A DNA stretch of 64,000 nucleotides from Moringa oleifera (GCA_021397835.1 JAJFZO010000168.1:1984001-2048000), one strand, 5' to 3'; positions 1 to 14,420 are shown, counted from the first letter of the stretch. Notes: generated by a model from the sequence alone, not told the origin. Made by a program: numbers and translations.

Positions 1-982
1 TAATGTTGTTTTGATTTTGCAACCTATAACAAACATTATCCCATATAACTCTTAGAATGACTATAATTAGTGGAGACAGAGTCTGAATGGTTTGAAGTAG
101 ATGATAGTTATAATAAAAAATAATGAATCAAATAAATATCAAACATGATAAGCATTATCTCTGATGAAGATGATATTTAGTTTTAAAATAATTAAGAAAA
201 GATTTAACTTGTAGATAAATACAATGAGAATAAGTTTCACAATATTTAAAATAAGAAATAAAGATAGAAATAAGTTTTCATCAAATCTTACTTTTCACAT
301 CTTTAAATGTTATCTGTGATATGTAGTGAGGTTCAAATGACCTAAATTTAATTTGGGAAATTAAATTATGCATCATCAAAAATTCCAAAACAATAATTTT
401 CAAATAAAATATCTTGAGATCATAAATAATATTTAAATTTGAAATGGTCAAGCACAAAATTAAATATCCCAACTCATCCATCCATTGTTGCTCAGAGGCA
501 AAAAACTAAGGTTTCAATGAGATCGACAGCTGATTCAGTCACTTCTAAATCCTGCAAACCTTATTAATCTTTTTCTGAAGATAATACTCCCAATTTATTG
601 TGAGTGGCACAGGTAGAATAGCACTGTTCCTTTCAATGTTGCGGCTACGATGATTGCATGATCTGCTTGTGCCTGACATGCACAAACTCTAATTTGGAAG
701 TGACTGACAGCATAAATATAATCATAAGATTAATATGTAAGGCAAGCTTTGACAAAATAATGATGACTTGATCATCATATCCACAATGTCAAAGGCCAAT
801 CTTGTTCCGTAAACAATTTTATTTTGAATTTCAGTTGTCAATTTAGGAGGTTAAAGGCTTTCTTGATCTTCTTAGTTATCTGGTTAGTCAATAGATAACA
901 TCAATCGTTCTACAATAACACGGTTTCGAAATAGAGAGAGATTCTTCAACTATGCAAGAGAGAAAAATAAGGGTTTGTCAGG
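1..982. other. AT-rich intergenic DNA upstream of the first BBE-like copy
   Basis: No convincing gene is visible. Short open frames here lack recognisable motifs and look like chance frames in AT-rich DNA. The stretch should contain what was once the promoter of the BBE-like pseudogene that follows, but no clear TATA box at a sensible distance was identified. Confidence 0.6.
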
Positions 983-2549
<1,567 letters not shown>

Positions 2550-5187
2550 AGGAGGAAACAATGCTTTTTGGGGCTTGAATTGATTGTTATATTAATATAG
2601 AACTGCTGTTAGGTATGCCTTTGTTGAAATAAAGCAAATTATTGTTCTGCAATTTTTATTCTATTTTTGTACTACATAGTTTTATTTAGATTATTTCTTG
2701 TCATGTAATTGTTTTACTACAAAGTTTTAGTAATAGTTCACATTTGATGAACACACTCTTCTCTCCCTCTCTATATCTGTATAAATACATACATATGTTC
2801 CAACATAACTGAATATCTTGTCAAATGTAAACTTCAAATACCCTTATAATTTGTTGAACGTGTAAGCAGCCAGAAAACATAGAGAGAAAATTATTTTATT
2901 TGAATGAGTAAAACTTTGAGGGATTAAGAATTTTTGCGGATTTGATTCGTGCTAAATTTTTTAATAAAAAGATAAAATCATGTTTTTGTAATTCACTATG
3001 TTAATGTAAAAATAAAATAAATAAAGAAAATTTTAATAAATCATTTTACTATAATTTAAATCAATAAAAATTTCCATTCCTATCTTGAATACCGTAAACC
3101 TCTATAAAAATAACAAGTGCTTACAATTTTTATTTGTTTATAAAGGGAAAGATATAATCATTAATGCATGAGATGGGTGACTTGACTCTAAAAATTAAAA
3201 TTAATTAGAATAAAAGAAATGTCTCAATTTCTGCATCTCTCAATCTGTTATTTTTAATTTGACAATATAACTTAAATAAACAAAAAAAAATATTAGCAAT
3301 ATGCTTTACATGTTGTATGTTTTTAGATGAGATAAAATAAAACTTAATTTTTAATAGATTTGAACGAGAATAGGAATAATAAATACAAATTTTTAGGATA
3401 TTTAAATAAGCATAATTTTATATTTTGATTGTTATTATTACTATTATTTTTCATAAATTAGATTTTCATCAATGAAATGAGTGAGCAATTCCAAGCCCTA
3501 AAATTTTTTTTATATCTTGTTTATTATTCTCTCTTGAAAGCCAACAAAGTATGTCATTTAATCAAATTTTTTAAAATCTAATTCGTTGAATACATTTAAT
3601 TAAATTAATGTAACAATAAATTTTTAGTGTATTAAATATATGTTCATTGTATTGTAAATACACTTTCTTTTTATTCATTTTCAATTAAATTTAAAAAAAT
3701 ACGATGAATTTTTAGTTGATTAAATGTATAGTCATTGGATTAATTCATACACATTCAATTAATTAGATTCGTAAAACATAATGAATTAATCTTTAGTTAA
3801 TTGAATGTATGTTCATTCAAATTGATAAAATATGATGAATTTTTAGTTAATTAAATGCATATATGTTCATTAAATTGTACAAATACATGTACACTTGATT
3901 AATTCAGTTTCAATTGATTGAATTGTAAACATACTCTATAAATTGATATCTTATTAATTTATCGATTAATTAATAACTATTTTAATTAATGTATGTTACA
4001 TGATCACAAAGCTATTAATTTACAGAGGTGTTATAGTTTGAGACTTGTGCCTAAGCATTGGGGGATGATATACATACTAATACACAAAACATATATACGT
4101 CCATGGACGCATAATTATATACATACAAATGCCTAGTTATTTGGGATTATATAATTATTTTATTTATATTTTGTTATTTGGGATTATATGTGCATGCTTA
4201 TAGTTACATTCATAATTAAATAAATTGATCTTTGAAACCAATGTCAAGTCAAATGAAATATTGTTAAATCATGACTGCCATCACCACCATTACAATCGAT
4301 AAAACTTATTAATTACCAACAAACTATTTGGTATAAAATATGTATTGCACTATCCAAAGTAATATAGATATAAATCCAGTGACTCTTATGTAAAGTTTCA
4401 TTACTTTGCATAGGAGTATCATTAATAAATTTGGTGATGTTGTTAACAAATGACCTCATATTCTTTAAATTCAAATGCAAGCCCTAGAAAAGAATAAATT
4501 AAGGGCTGCCTCAATGTTAAATTTAATTAAGCATGTCAAACTGAATAGTGTTTATCTAGCTAGGCTAATCAGCGTTGGATGCAAATCACTTAAACTAGAC
4601 TTTTATTTTTCAAATGTGAAGAATGAAACGTTATTTGGCTAAGCAATATTATATTTCTAGATATAATTATAAATATGACTTCAAGCTATCAGTGTGATCT
4701 AACCACAGAGGACTGGCGCCTCAAGTAGCAGAAGAAGAATTGAACATTGATAAAGAAAAATCAAATATTGAACTTATTATCTCTATTGAGATATATGAAA
4801 ACTTATATATATAAGAATTCTTGTCATACTGTCCAATATATGTTTGCTTAGAATTAATTAATAGCATACTTACCAACACAAGAAATATGGATGAACTCCA
4901 CTTTTAACAATTATATAAATTGCACTTGGTCTGAAAAAGGATAGGCCAAAATGAGGAAACTATGACTACCCTGGAAGGGGTTGTTGAAGTTTAAGAAAAT
5001 GAAAGGATTGAGCAAGAAAATATAATATTCAAAAGTTTAGACTTAATTTTCTCCATGGCTATCTTCTATCAACTAATGTTAACTGTTGTGTGTACGCCTC
5101 GAATATCTTGATGGTCATAGTTTGATTGGACGACTTTTTCTTTGGTTGTTGAGGACTTTAAACACGGCACTGTGCCAGTTTTACTAG
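2550..5187. other. AT-rich spacer between the pseudogene and gene A
   Basis: No gene is supported. The stretch contains a degenerate tandem repeat (listed separately), runs of A/T and the upstream region of gene A. Confidence 0.6.
3600..3935. repeat. Degenerate tandem repeat around a GAATTTTTAGTTAATTAAATG motif
   Basis: About four diverged copies of a 60-80-base unit built on a TTTTTAGTTAATTAAATGTA-like core followed by TGTTCATT. They begin near 3619, 3701, 3780 and 3834. Spacing is irregular, so this is an old, decayed array. Confidence 0.55.
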
Positions 5188-5196
5188 TATATATAT
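5188..5196 (+). promoter_or_regulatory. Putative TATA box of gene A
   Basis: TATATATAT lies 46 bases before the ATG of gene A. This spacing implies a very short 5' leader, similar to genes B, C and D. Confidence 0.55.
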
Positions 5197-5241
5197 GGAC
5201 GAAGAGATCAACAAAGTGCATGCAAAAAAAGGCAGACAAAC

Positions 5242-6852
5242 ATGTACGTTCTCAAAATGAAAGCTTCAAGCTCTGCACTATTCTCCATAGCTGCAATCCT
5301 GCTGTGTGTCTTTGTTCCAGGAGCAACGGCACTTACCTCTGTTAATAATTTCCTCAAATGCCTCGTTGAGTATCCTCAGTCTTCGACGTCCATCTCTAAA
5401 GCCATTTACACCCCAACCAACTCCTCTTTTCAATCTGTTTACGAGAAATATTTGCAGAATCTTAGGTTCCTTACACCTACAACCCCGAAGCCAGTAGCTA
5501 TAGTGGCAGCCCTGAAGGAATCCCATGTCCAGGCCACTGTCATATGTGCAAAACAACATGGATTGCAGATCAGGATTCGCAGTGGTGGTCATGACTACGA
5601 AGGGCTTTCGTATATATCGGGTGTCCCATTTGTCATCCTGGACATGTTTAACCTTCGATCCATTGATATTGATATAGCCAGCGAGACTGCATGGGTCCAG
5701 TCAGGGGCGATCATTGGTGAACTTTATTACAGGATTGCTGAGAGGAGCCCTGTCCATGGATTCCCGAGTGGAGTTTGCCCCACTGTCGGTATCGGCGGCC
5801 ACTTCAGCGGAGGTGGGTATGGAACCCTGATGAGAAAATACGGCCTGTCCATCGATAACATTATTGACGCAAAACTGGTTGATGTGAGGGGTAGAATCCT
5901 TGACAGAAAGTCCATGGGGGAAGATCTGTTCTGGGCCATTAGAGGTAGTGGTGGAGCAAGCTTTGGGGTCGTCGTCTCATGGAAGATCAAACTGGTTCGT
6001 GTTCCCCCCATAGTGACAGTCTTCAGCGTGACAAGGACGTTGACCCAAAACGTCACTGACATTGTGTTTCAGTGGCAAAACGTAGCCCATAAACTACCCA
6101 AAGATCTTTTTATCAGAATCATGCCGGAAGTTGTGAAAGGGAGCAGAGGTGAGAATACTGTTCAAGTTCTTTTCATTGGTCATTTTCTTGGACAAACCAA
6201 CAATCTCATTCCATTGATGAACAAGAGATTGCCTAAACTGGGTTTGCTGGAAAATGATTGTATAGAAATGAGTTGGATCAATTCGACTCTTTTCTGGCAT
6301 GGCTTGCCTGCCGGAAACATATCTGCTTTGCTTGATAGGGATCCGCCAGGGAAAACTATTTTCAAAGCAAAGTCCGATTATGTGCAGAAGCCGATCTCAA
6401 AGGAAGACTTAGAAGTCATATGGAAGATGATGACCAAAATAGACGGGTTTTGGATGCAATGGAACCCATATGGAGGAAGAATGGATGAGATTAAGGCATA
6501 TGAAACTCCATTCCCTCACCGTGCAGGAAACATGTTCTTGATTCTGCAGTCCGTGGCATGGACTGAAGAAGGAGCGAACGCAAGCAACCGCTACATAAAT
6601 CTGATGAGAGAGTTCCACAATGCCATGGCTCCATATGTGTCTAGCCGTCCAAGAGAGGCGTTCCTCAACTACAGAGATCTTGACATCGGCAGCAACCCTA
6701 GCAACCAAACCATCTTTGAAGCTGCCAAAGTTTACGGGACTAAATACTTCAAGGGTAACTTCCTCAGACTGGCATCCGTGAAGGCAAAGGTAGATCCTGA
6801 AAATTTCTTCAAGAATGAACAGAGCATTCCTCCTCTTCCATTTCACAAGTGA
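5242..6852 (+). CDS. BBE-like FAD-linked oxidoreductase, gene A
   Basis: Intronless, 536 residues, the usual length of the plant BBE-like family (reticuline oxidase-like, FAD-binding PCMH fold). These enzymes oxidise alcohols, sugars or alkaloids using a doubly linked FAD. Residues 1-30 are a hydrophobic secretion signal. Met6 is an alternative start with the same signal. Cys40 (FLKCL) and Cys102 (ICAK) match the family's N-terminal disulfide. His117 in RSGGHDYEGLSY and Cys179 in GVCPTVGIGGH are the expected flavin anchors. Val182 occupies the O2-gatekeeper position, which suggests an oxidase. NYRDLDIG (about 476-483) and NFFKNEQS mark the C-terminal BBE domain. Unusually, the family motif FKIQYSVNW reads FLILQSVAW (432-440), losing the Lys and Gln that line the active site. 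Likely site of action is apoplast or vacuole. The substrate cannot be inferred. Confidence 0.96.
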   Translation: MYVLKMKASSSALFSIAAILLCVFVPGATALTSVNNFLKCLVEYPQSSTSISKAIYTPTNSSFQSVYEKYLQNLRFLTPTTPKPVAIVAALKESHVQATVICAKQHGLQIRIRSGGHDYEGLSYISGVPFVILDMFNLRSIDIDIASETAWVQSGAIIGELYYRIAERSPVHGFPSGVCPTVGIGGHFSGGGYGTLMRKYGLSIDNIIDAKLVDVRGRILDRKSMGEDLFWAIRGSGGASFGVVVSWKIKLVRVPPIVTVFSVTRTLTQNVTDIVFQWQNVAHKLPKDLFIRIMPEVVKGSRGENTVQVLFIGHFLGQTNNLIPLMNKRLPKLGLLENDCIEMSWINSTLFWHGLPAGNISALLDRDPPGKTIFKAKSDYVQKPISKEDLEVIWKMMTKIDGFWMQWNPYGGRMDEIKAYETPFPHRAGNMFLILQSVAWTEEGANASNRYINLMREFHNAMAPYVSSRPREAFLNYRDLDIGSNPSNQTIFEAAKVYGTKYFKGNFLRLASVKAKVDPENFFKNEQSIPPLPFHK

Positions 6853-9220
6853 ATATCAGGAAGATCATTATTGATATGGTAACATCTTTTTTTGAATTCT
6901 ACGATGATTAATAACTAGGTTTCCTGTTTCCCTCTGAAAAGAGAAAACCCTGCTTATTAGTCTGTATCTCTCCATGTGTGACTAAATAATTTCTTGTATG
7001 AAATTTTCTTCAAATCCCCGAATTCCATAAAGCATTAAATTAGTTCATTTATTGCGTTTGCCCAATCATGAGAAATATTAAGCTATTTGACTGTTAAAGA
7101 ATGCTGATCCACAACATATATCCAGCAGGTGGATAATCCAAAACCTGAGAATGCTGAGAAATAATATCAGCAAGGGTGATAAACAATGTAGGGTAGGACA
7201 CAAATCAACGTTGACTTTTATGTATATGTCTTAAATCAATATTTAAGATATAGTAGAGTTTTATTTTGCAACAATTAGTTCACACAGGAACTGAAACTGT
7301 GAATAGTTAAGCAATCAATGGCTTCATAAAATGTGATTTGCAGAATATAAATGATTATACATAGACTAAAGATTAGTCCCTCAAATTAAAAAAAATAGAG
7401 AGAGAATATGTATATATATGTATATATATATCAGCTTTTTAATAATTGTTAGTTAATAGTATTGTCCAGAATATGGTTCTAAGTGTGAATTAACAAGCTA
7501 GAAGCCTTAAATGTTAGAAATGTCATTAGCAATTATATAACTTAAGATAAGACTTGTTTCTTTTGGTCTCTTGAATATTCAAAGAGAGCGTTATTTAAAA
7601 AACACTGCAAAATATAATAAGGAAATCCAGTAAACAGTGAGATGAAAGGTAAATAAATTTGAGTTGGATGAAGACTTTGGAGATTTCTGTTCCTAGTTTT
7701 TTTTTTTTTTAATGCATTAGTGCTCCCTAGTGTCCTTCTCTGTCATAATATAGAGGTTGATGAAAAACAAAGCTTGAAATAGGGATATCTGACTTAAAAT
7801 AGGCATTGATAAATGATTAAATAAGTAAACCACAATGTTAAAATGCTTCAAACACGAAACACGAAACATTTGGGTAAGGAGCATGGAAAAAAGCAAAGAG
7901 ATGCCTATTACGTGCAAGAAAACTATTTGTCCATGTGTGAATATGAAAGGCAACAAGAGATGCTAGCTACTAGTGAGCTTTGAATCTTTTGAAGAGCAAA
8001 TATAATTTAACTGATTTGACAAACATAAGATAATTCATCTTAATCAACTAAAATCATCAAGAAAGGCACATAAAACACTAAATCACAACGAAGTACCTTA
8101 AATTATAGTGAAAATATTAGCATTTTTACTTTTGATATAGCATATATCACTAATTTCAATTTCAATTTCTTATACAATGTTAAAGGATTAATGTAGACTA
8201 TTTGGGTAATTTCTAGATGGCATATTGGAGTTTCTAAGAGCCTTATTCATGTATTTGGTTTTTGATTTACCTTCAGTACTCTTGATTCATATATCCTTAT
8301 AGTGAATTTAATTATTATTATAACCACATAAGCACAATGCAAAGCGACCCTTTTTTTTTTTTAATTTTCAATTGACATAAAAGATCGAGTCGCCATAATC
8401 ATGATAGGTGTGATTGGTCATCTACATACAACCTATTCAATTTAGTCATTCTTAAGTTTATGTTTGGATTACTAAAATGGTAGATTTGGTTTATAAAATT
8501 AAAGTTAAATTTGAGAGTCAGTTAAAAGTCGAAAAGATATTAACACTCCACTATTCTCGTTTTAAGAATGACCACAAATCTTAAATATGTGTTATAAAAT
8601 GTTATTTACATATACCCTAAAAATATATGTTATAATATAAAGAAAGACCGTCATTACTGTTTCAATTTACTATAGTTTGAGAATTTATCATTATTGATAT
8701 TTTTATGAAATTTAGCTATTATTATAGTACAAAAATATCAAAAAAAAAAAATCTTTCCTCAAGCATAAAGATAAAATGATCATTTTCTTATTTTTTTAAA
8801 CTAATTTTTATTACTTAAGAAAATATTTCTAAACTCTAATATTATTATTGAAAATTAACAATATATCTGTATATCAAGAGAAACTTTGCCATTACAAATA
8901 TTTCTCGATTTACTTATTATCATAAATACTATACTTGTATCTATAACATTTACAAAAATAAAAAAAAGAATATATATATTTCAGAGTGTTAATTTAAATT
9001 TTTATCATGACAAATAATTTAAATTATTCTCTCTTACCTTAAGAATTTAAAGGAAATTATCATTATGATAAACTTTTATATTCTGTCATTAGAGTTTTAA
9101 TACACTAAATTTAATGATACCCTATAAATGTATTGATAAAAATAAAATAAAATAAAATAATACAGAATAAATCAAATCAAAATCAATGTTGTAAATTTGA
9201 AACTAAACTAAATAACAAAT
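6853..9220. other. AT-rich spacer after gene A
   Basis: Contains the presumed 3' UTR and terminator of gene A at its start, short A/T microsatellites (for example TATATATG runs near 7410-7430) and homopolymer tracts. No gene or recognisable transposon motif was seen. Confidence 0.55.
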
Positions 9221-9540
9221 ATGTACCTTCTTATTTTTTATTTTTGGATAATTATTTTAATATTTTTATTTATTTTATTTTTTCCTTTCATTTTTTTCCT
9301 CTTTTCTTTTCCTCCCCATGATTGTCCTTTTTTTTCTCTTGTTTTCTTTTTCTTCCTTTTCCTTGGTAATCATGGTTGTCTCATTATTCTTTCCTTTTAC
9401 ATATCTAAAGATGGGATCACTTGAATCGGCTTTCTTCTTTAAATTCTTCTCCATCACCTTCTTTGCTTCTCATTCTTCTTCGATATCTTTCCTCTTGCTC
9501 TCTTAGCAACTCCTTTTACCTTATGTTTATACTTGTTTGA
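9221..9540. repeat. Pyrimidine-rich low-complexity tract
   Basis: About 320 bases dominated by T and C on the + strand (A/G on the - strand). Apparent open frames of Phe/Leu/Ser or Lys/Glu type are by-products of composition. It could be a purine tract at the 3' edge of the - strand Gypsy element, but it is too long for an ordinary polypurine primer. Confidence 0.6.
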
Positions 9541-9812
9541 GGGGTCATGACAATCATTAGTTACCACAAAAATAGCCGATGGTCACCTTGATTTTAGGGG
9601 ATCGATATCTCATTTGTTGGAAGTTAGCTAGTAGGCCAGGCAAAGCTGGCAGGTAGGTGTTGTGTACCTACCTTGTTTCTTCTCTCATTCCTTGTTTTCT
9701 CTTATTTTTAGTTGTCAATAGCTACCCTCTCTTTTTATGTCTCTTTCAATGAAGGAAGACATGCAAATGCATAGACAACATTTTTGAAATGAGAGAATAG
9801 AATTTTCAAAAT

Positions 9813-10384
9813 TATGACCAAGCTTGACTAAATTACAATCTAGTCAAATAGATTCGATTTAACATAACAAAAAGTAATTTTCAGAACAATGATTTAGCTT
9901 GACTAAACTACGACCTATTAAAATAGCTTCGATTTAACAAACAATAAGCTCGTAGGATTGCAACCTTGTTTTATTAGGTTGTGACCTACTAAGATAGGTT
10001 TAATTTAACATAATGAAAAATAAGCCTCTAAAACTATAACCTAGCTTGACTAGGCTATAAGTTATTAGGATAAGTTCGATTTAACAAACAATAAACTTTT
10101 AGTACTATGACCTAATTTACCTAGGCTATGACCTACTAGGATAGGTTCCATTTAACACAACAAAAGCAAACTTATAGAACCATGGCCTACCCTGACTATC
10201 CTATGAATTATTAAAATAAGTTTGATTTAACATGAAAAAATAGATCTCTAAAATTATGACCTAACTTGATTAGACTACAACTTATTGGGATAGGTTTTAT
10301 TTAACGCAATAGAAAATAAACATCTAGAACTATGACCTAGCTTTGTTCTGGGCTATAACTTACTGGGATAGGTTCAATTTAAAT
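9813..10384. repeat. 74-bp tandem repeat array, about 8 copies
   Basis: Copies begin near 9813, 9888, 9958, 10033, 10104, 10180, 10253 and 10328. Each carries the pattern CTATGACCTAGCTTGACTAG, then TAGGATAGGTT, then ATTTAACA. Spacing is 70-76 bases and copies have diverged moderately. In the orientation of the - strand Gypsy element the array lies beyond integrase, a place where Tat/Ogre-type elements often carry tandem repeats. Confidence 0.85.
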
Positions 10385-11037
10385 GATGCTAGAGCTAGGA
10401 TGACTAAAATAATTTGATTTGATTAGGTTCGTTTCATTGATAATTACCATGGGTATTTGCATGCGATGTTCATAATGTTGGAAAAATGATTTGGTTGATA
10501 TTTTTTCAAATTATATGTAATGGATGTGATGCAAACATGCATGAGAAACATTTATGCAATTTATGGTCTCATGTGATATATGACTTCTGATGAATGGCGA
10601 AATGGAGCTCTTTTTTTTTTCTTTTTTAGATAACAAAATTTGAGTGATTTTGGGAACAAAGTGAATAAATTTTTTATTTATGCAAGTGAAGTTTTGTTGT
10701 CATTATAGATTTTTCAAAATAGAAAATCATGACTTAAAGACAATAAAGTTAAGACATCTTAAGTTACATCCTCTTTTCTTGGCCTTCTTCCCATGATACT
10801 TCCTTTTAAAGTATAACATCTTCATTCTCACTATCTTAGAAACCCATTATGAATTGTTGTTGCTTGAGCTTTCATGGTCAAAATATTTCTTCATGTTGTT
10901 TATGTTCTTCAACTTCATCCAAATTGCTTTATGTGACACAGTTGTATTTTGGTTGTGATAAAAAATCCCGCTAGGTGAAATCATGGCATGTGAGTTTTCA
11001 TAAACTTTCTTAATGTGCTTTGAATTTCCATTGTCTC

Positions 11038-11042
<5 letters not shown>

Positions 11043-11083
<41 letters not shown>
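11043..11083. repeat. (TC)n microsatellite
   Basis: About 20 uninterrupted TC dinucleotides, flanked on the right by a T-rich pyrimidine tract reaching about 11146. Confidence 0.95.
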
Positions 11084-11087
<4 letters not shown>

Positions 11088-11274
11088 TTCTTTCTTTTAT
11101 TTTTTTATTTTTTCTTTCTTTTTTTTCTTTCTTTTTTTTTTTTTTTGAAGTAATGCACTTTATTGTTGTAAGAGCCCAATTCACCATTACTTAAGTACTT
11201 ACTTGACATGATAACATGCACAAGTAAGATTCTATGAAAGTGAAAAGAAAAAATAAGGAAAAAATTATCAATAT

Positions 11275-11763
11275 TTATTTATTTAGACAATGTAGAAGAG
11301 AAAGACTTATCATTTTGGACAAAAAGTACATTTCATAATTAGAAATAAATATGCATACCGCATTGGGCTTGTGGTAGCAAAAAAGACAAAAGGCTACATG
11401 GTATGGCTCAAAAGATGATTCTATCTCTCTAAACAATGTTAAAAGATGAACAAAATAACTTCTTAAGATCTTTTGAATACCCTTATGACTAGCACATCCT
11501 CTTCTTTTTTCTTTTTCTTTTTTTATGTAGCTGGTTTGATTCTTTGTAGTTTTTGTAAATTTTAAGGCAAAGTATTTCTTCATAACATTTAAGTTTATTG
11601 GATTAGGTAGTTCATATTTATCCATGTTTGACAAGATCAATGCACCACTAGAGCATATTTTCTTGACCACATATGATCCTTCATAATTAGGAGTCCACTT
11701 CCCATGATGGTTCTTTAGAATGGAAAAATCATTTTTAGAAACAGATCTCCATCTTGATAACAA
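11275..11763 (-). pseudogene. Gypsy integrase C-terminal end
   Basis: A 162-codon open frame begins RWRSVSKNDFSILKNHHGKW and continues TPNYEGSYVVKKICSSGALI, then ELPNPINLNVMKKYFA. This is the C-terminal end of integrase in Tat-type Gypsy elements, where the motif is typically NWEGPYVVKK...GGALIL...LPNPVN...KKYY. The tail after KKYFA also resembles the end of such polyproteins. It is the best preserved open piece of the element, but the rest of pol upstream is broken. Confidence 0.85.
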
Positions 11764-12099
11764 TGATGGTGAACTTTCTTATCATAAGCCTTATTAGTCT
11801 TTTGTGACAAAATTGCCTTATATGCAATGTCATTAATCTTTGTTCCTTAATGAAATTCAACTACACATATCGAGCTTAAATTGACTCTACTTTTTCTAAC
11901 TTTGTCTCCATTAGAATTCTTAAAGAACGGATCTTTACTTTAATGGGTGATACTACCTTTATACCATATACCAAAAAGAATGAAGTTACCCCAATTGAGG
12001 TTCATACCAATGTGCGATATCTAAGAAGGACGAATTGGAAGATCTCATGCCAATCTATATATGTCTTAGACATTTTCTCAATAATTTTCTTAATATTTT

Positions 12100-12620
12100 T
12101 ATCTGTAACTTCTACCTTTCCATTTATTTTTGATCAGTAAGGAGTAGAGTTGTAATGTTTGATTTTGAACTGATCACACAGTTCCTTTCACCATCTTGTT
12201 GTTGAAATTTATCACATTATCAATAATGATTCTTTTAGAGTAGTCATAGAGATAAATCATTTCTTTCTTGATGAAATAGAGGATCATATTTCTTGTCACA
12301 TTACTATAAGAAGCCGCCTCTATCTATTTAGTGAAGTAATCAATAGTAACGAAATAAATCGATGACTATTCGAAGCTTTAGACTTAATAAGTCCTATGAT
12401 ATTTATACCTCACATAGAGGCTGACTAGGGAGCTACCAATACATGTAAAAAGGTCGAGGGTAGGTGACTCTTGTTAGCATAAATTTGGCATTTATAACAT
12501 TTTTGTATAATAGATGCAATTTGATTCCATCATTAACCAATGACACCTTATTGTAAGGATGTCTTTAGCCATTTTATGTTTATTAGCATGTATACGACAA
12601 ATTCTTCATGAATTTTTTTG
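12100..12620 (-). pseudogene. Gypsy integrase core and zinc-finger remnant
   Basis: Broken frames on the - strand read HANKHKMAKDILTIRCHWL, then MESNCIYYTKML (degenerate HHCC finger), then WGIDVIG-like sequence near 12400. They end with the remains of the core domain around 12160-12330 (VTRNMILYF...IIDNVINF, a degraded IISDNG motif). Multiple stops and frame changes mean no functional integrase. Confidence 0.8.
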
Positions 12621-13059
12621 ATAATTTGTTTTGTTTCTATGACATCAACACACTTAAGAAGTACCATGTCATAGTTTCTTTTGTGTAATACTTCTTAGTT
12701 TAAAAAGAATTTCATGGCTAATTTCTTAATAGTGCGTTTATCATTTTTAAATGCCTCAAGAGTGTACTCGTTATTTTATATATATATTTGCTCAATATCA
12801 TAGTATCAAGATTTTTTATCTAGCTCTTTATCTTCATTCATGAAATAGGCTAGTAAGTCTTGTTTTTTCAATTTTGATAGGTTGAATCTCCTCTTTTGAT
12901 GTCCACATCAAACATTAAAGCTAAAGTTGTCAATGTGTCACTAATGTGATTATCTTCACATAGCATATGATCAAACGAGATTACCTCAAAAGATTTTGCT
13001 AATACCTTTTTATATTGATTGTACGAGATTAATTTTGGGTCTCTTGTTTCCCATTCATC

Positions 13060-13450
13060 ATTTAGTTAATGTATCACGAACAATAAGTCCTCAAAAACTT
13101 CAAGCTTTTTTATGTTCAGGCTATAAGCGACTTGGATGCCCATTGCACTTGCTTAATATTCAACTACATTGTTTGTATAATCAAAACACATTTAGCAGTA
13201 AGAGGGAAGAACTTGTCATGAAGAAAAATCAATATAGTCTCAATTCCATGTCCCAAATCATTTGATATGCTATCAAATAACATGATTCACATTTCATGAT
13301 TTTGACATCTCTCATCTTTATTTAATATAGATAGATACCTTCATCTGAAAAATCAACCTTCATAGGCTTATTATCCTCTACTGGTTGTTTCACCAAATGT
13401 TCAGTGACTGCACTTCTTTTTACAACATTTTTAGTGATATGGATAATATC
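13060..13450 (-). pseudogene. Gypsy RNase H remnant
   Basis: The - strand reads YDIIHITKNVVKRSAVTEHL and then VEDNKPMKVDFSDEG. Nearer 13060-13200 it reads CFDYTNNVVEY followed by SAMGIQVAYSLNIKKLEVF. These match the RNase H region of Tat-type Gypsy polyproteins (ATNNxAEYEA-type motif). Interrupted by stops. Confidence 0.85.
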
Positions 13451-14049
13451 GTATTTAGATAATAACACTTACCATTTTGGAAACCACCAAAATGTATAGT
13501 ATAATATATATTGCCTCAATTAATAAGCAATCCATGCTAATGAATGCTGTGTAATTAGCTTCACAGTTAGTGAACTTTTTGCTTAAGCAGTACATGGCTT
13601 GATCATTTTTTGCTTGAAACATCATGTTGCCCCAAGGTTGACAGAGGCACCAAAACTGATAAGCTTTATAAAGATTGCTTGATTTTTTTCAAAAAGCTTC
13701 TCGGTACTTTTTGTTTCACTTTTTTGAATTATTTTTATGAAGAAGTTTAAACATGGGATTATATATAAATGTTAATTGCGAGATAACCTAGCAATGTAGT
13801 TTAACTTTCCCAAAAACCTTCACTTGTTTGACCGTACTAGATGGTATCAATCCATAATAGTCTTTAGCTTGTTTGGATAAATCTTGATCCCAGTTTGGTT
13901 GACTACAAAAGTTTTAATAGTTTATATGAAGTTACATCAAAAGCACATTTTGTCGGGTTTAACTTTAATTGAAACTTTCACAACCTATGAAATAATTTTT
14001 GAAGTGTAACAATGTGGTCCTCTGGCAATCATATCATTAACATATACCT

Positions 14050-14420
14050 TTATCTCTTCGTGCATAAGTCATGAAAGAGAGTGACTATTGGCCTTTAATA
14101 AGTTATCTCAGCATTTTTAAGGCCAAACAACATAACTTTCTAACAAAAGATCCCCATAAGGTGATAAATATCATTTTTTCCATATCTTATGGAGCCATTT
14201 TGATTTGGTTATAGCTCGAGAAACATCCATAAAAAGAGAATGTGTAACAACCTCTAATGTTATCCACCAAAACATCAATATGATGTAAAGGAAAGTTGCC
14301 TTTAGACTAGCCCAATTCAAATCCTAGTAATCAATGCACATTCTAACTTTCTCATCTTTCTTTGGTATAGGGACTATGTTTGCAAGCCACTTAGGTTACT
14401 ATAGCTAGAAATCCAACATC
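14050..14420 (-). pseudogene. Gypsy reverse transcriptase remnant
   Basis: Frame-shifted - strand pieces read WLANIVPIPKKDEKVRMCID, then FMDVSRAITKSKW, then VMLFGLKNAEIT and EIKVYVND. They correspond to RT blocks WLANxVPVxKKDGKxRMCVDYRDLN, FSGYNQI, PFGLKNAGATYQR and the YVDD box, here YVND. Stops and frameshifts make it inactive. Confidence 0.9.

Noticed and set aside
5278..6846. Long antisense and shifted frames inside the BBE-like genes (similar ones in B, C and D)
   Set aside because: They recur at equivalent places because the coding strand is conserved and less AT-rich; none shows a protein family motif.
10981..11187. Frame rich in Lys, Glu and Arg on the - strand
   Set aside because: It is the translation of a (TC)n microsatellite and a pyrimidine tract.
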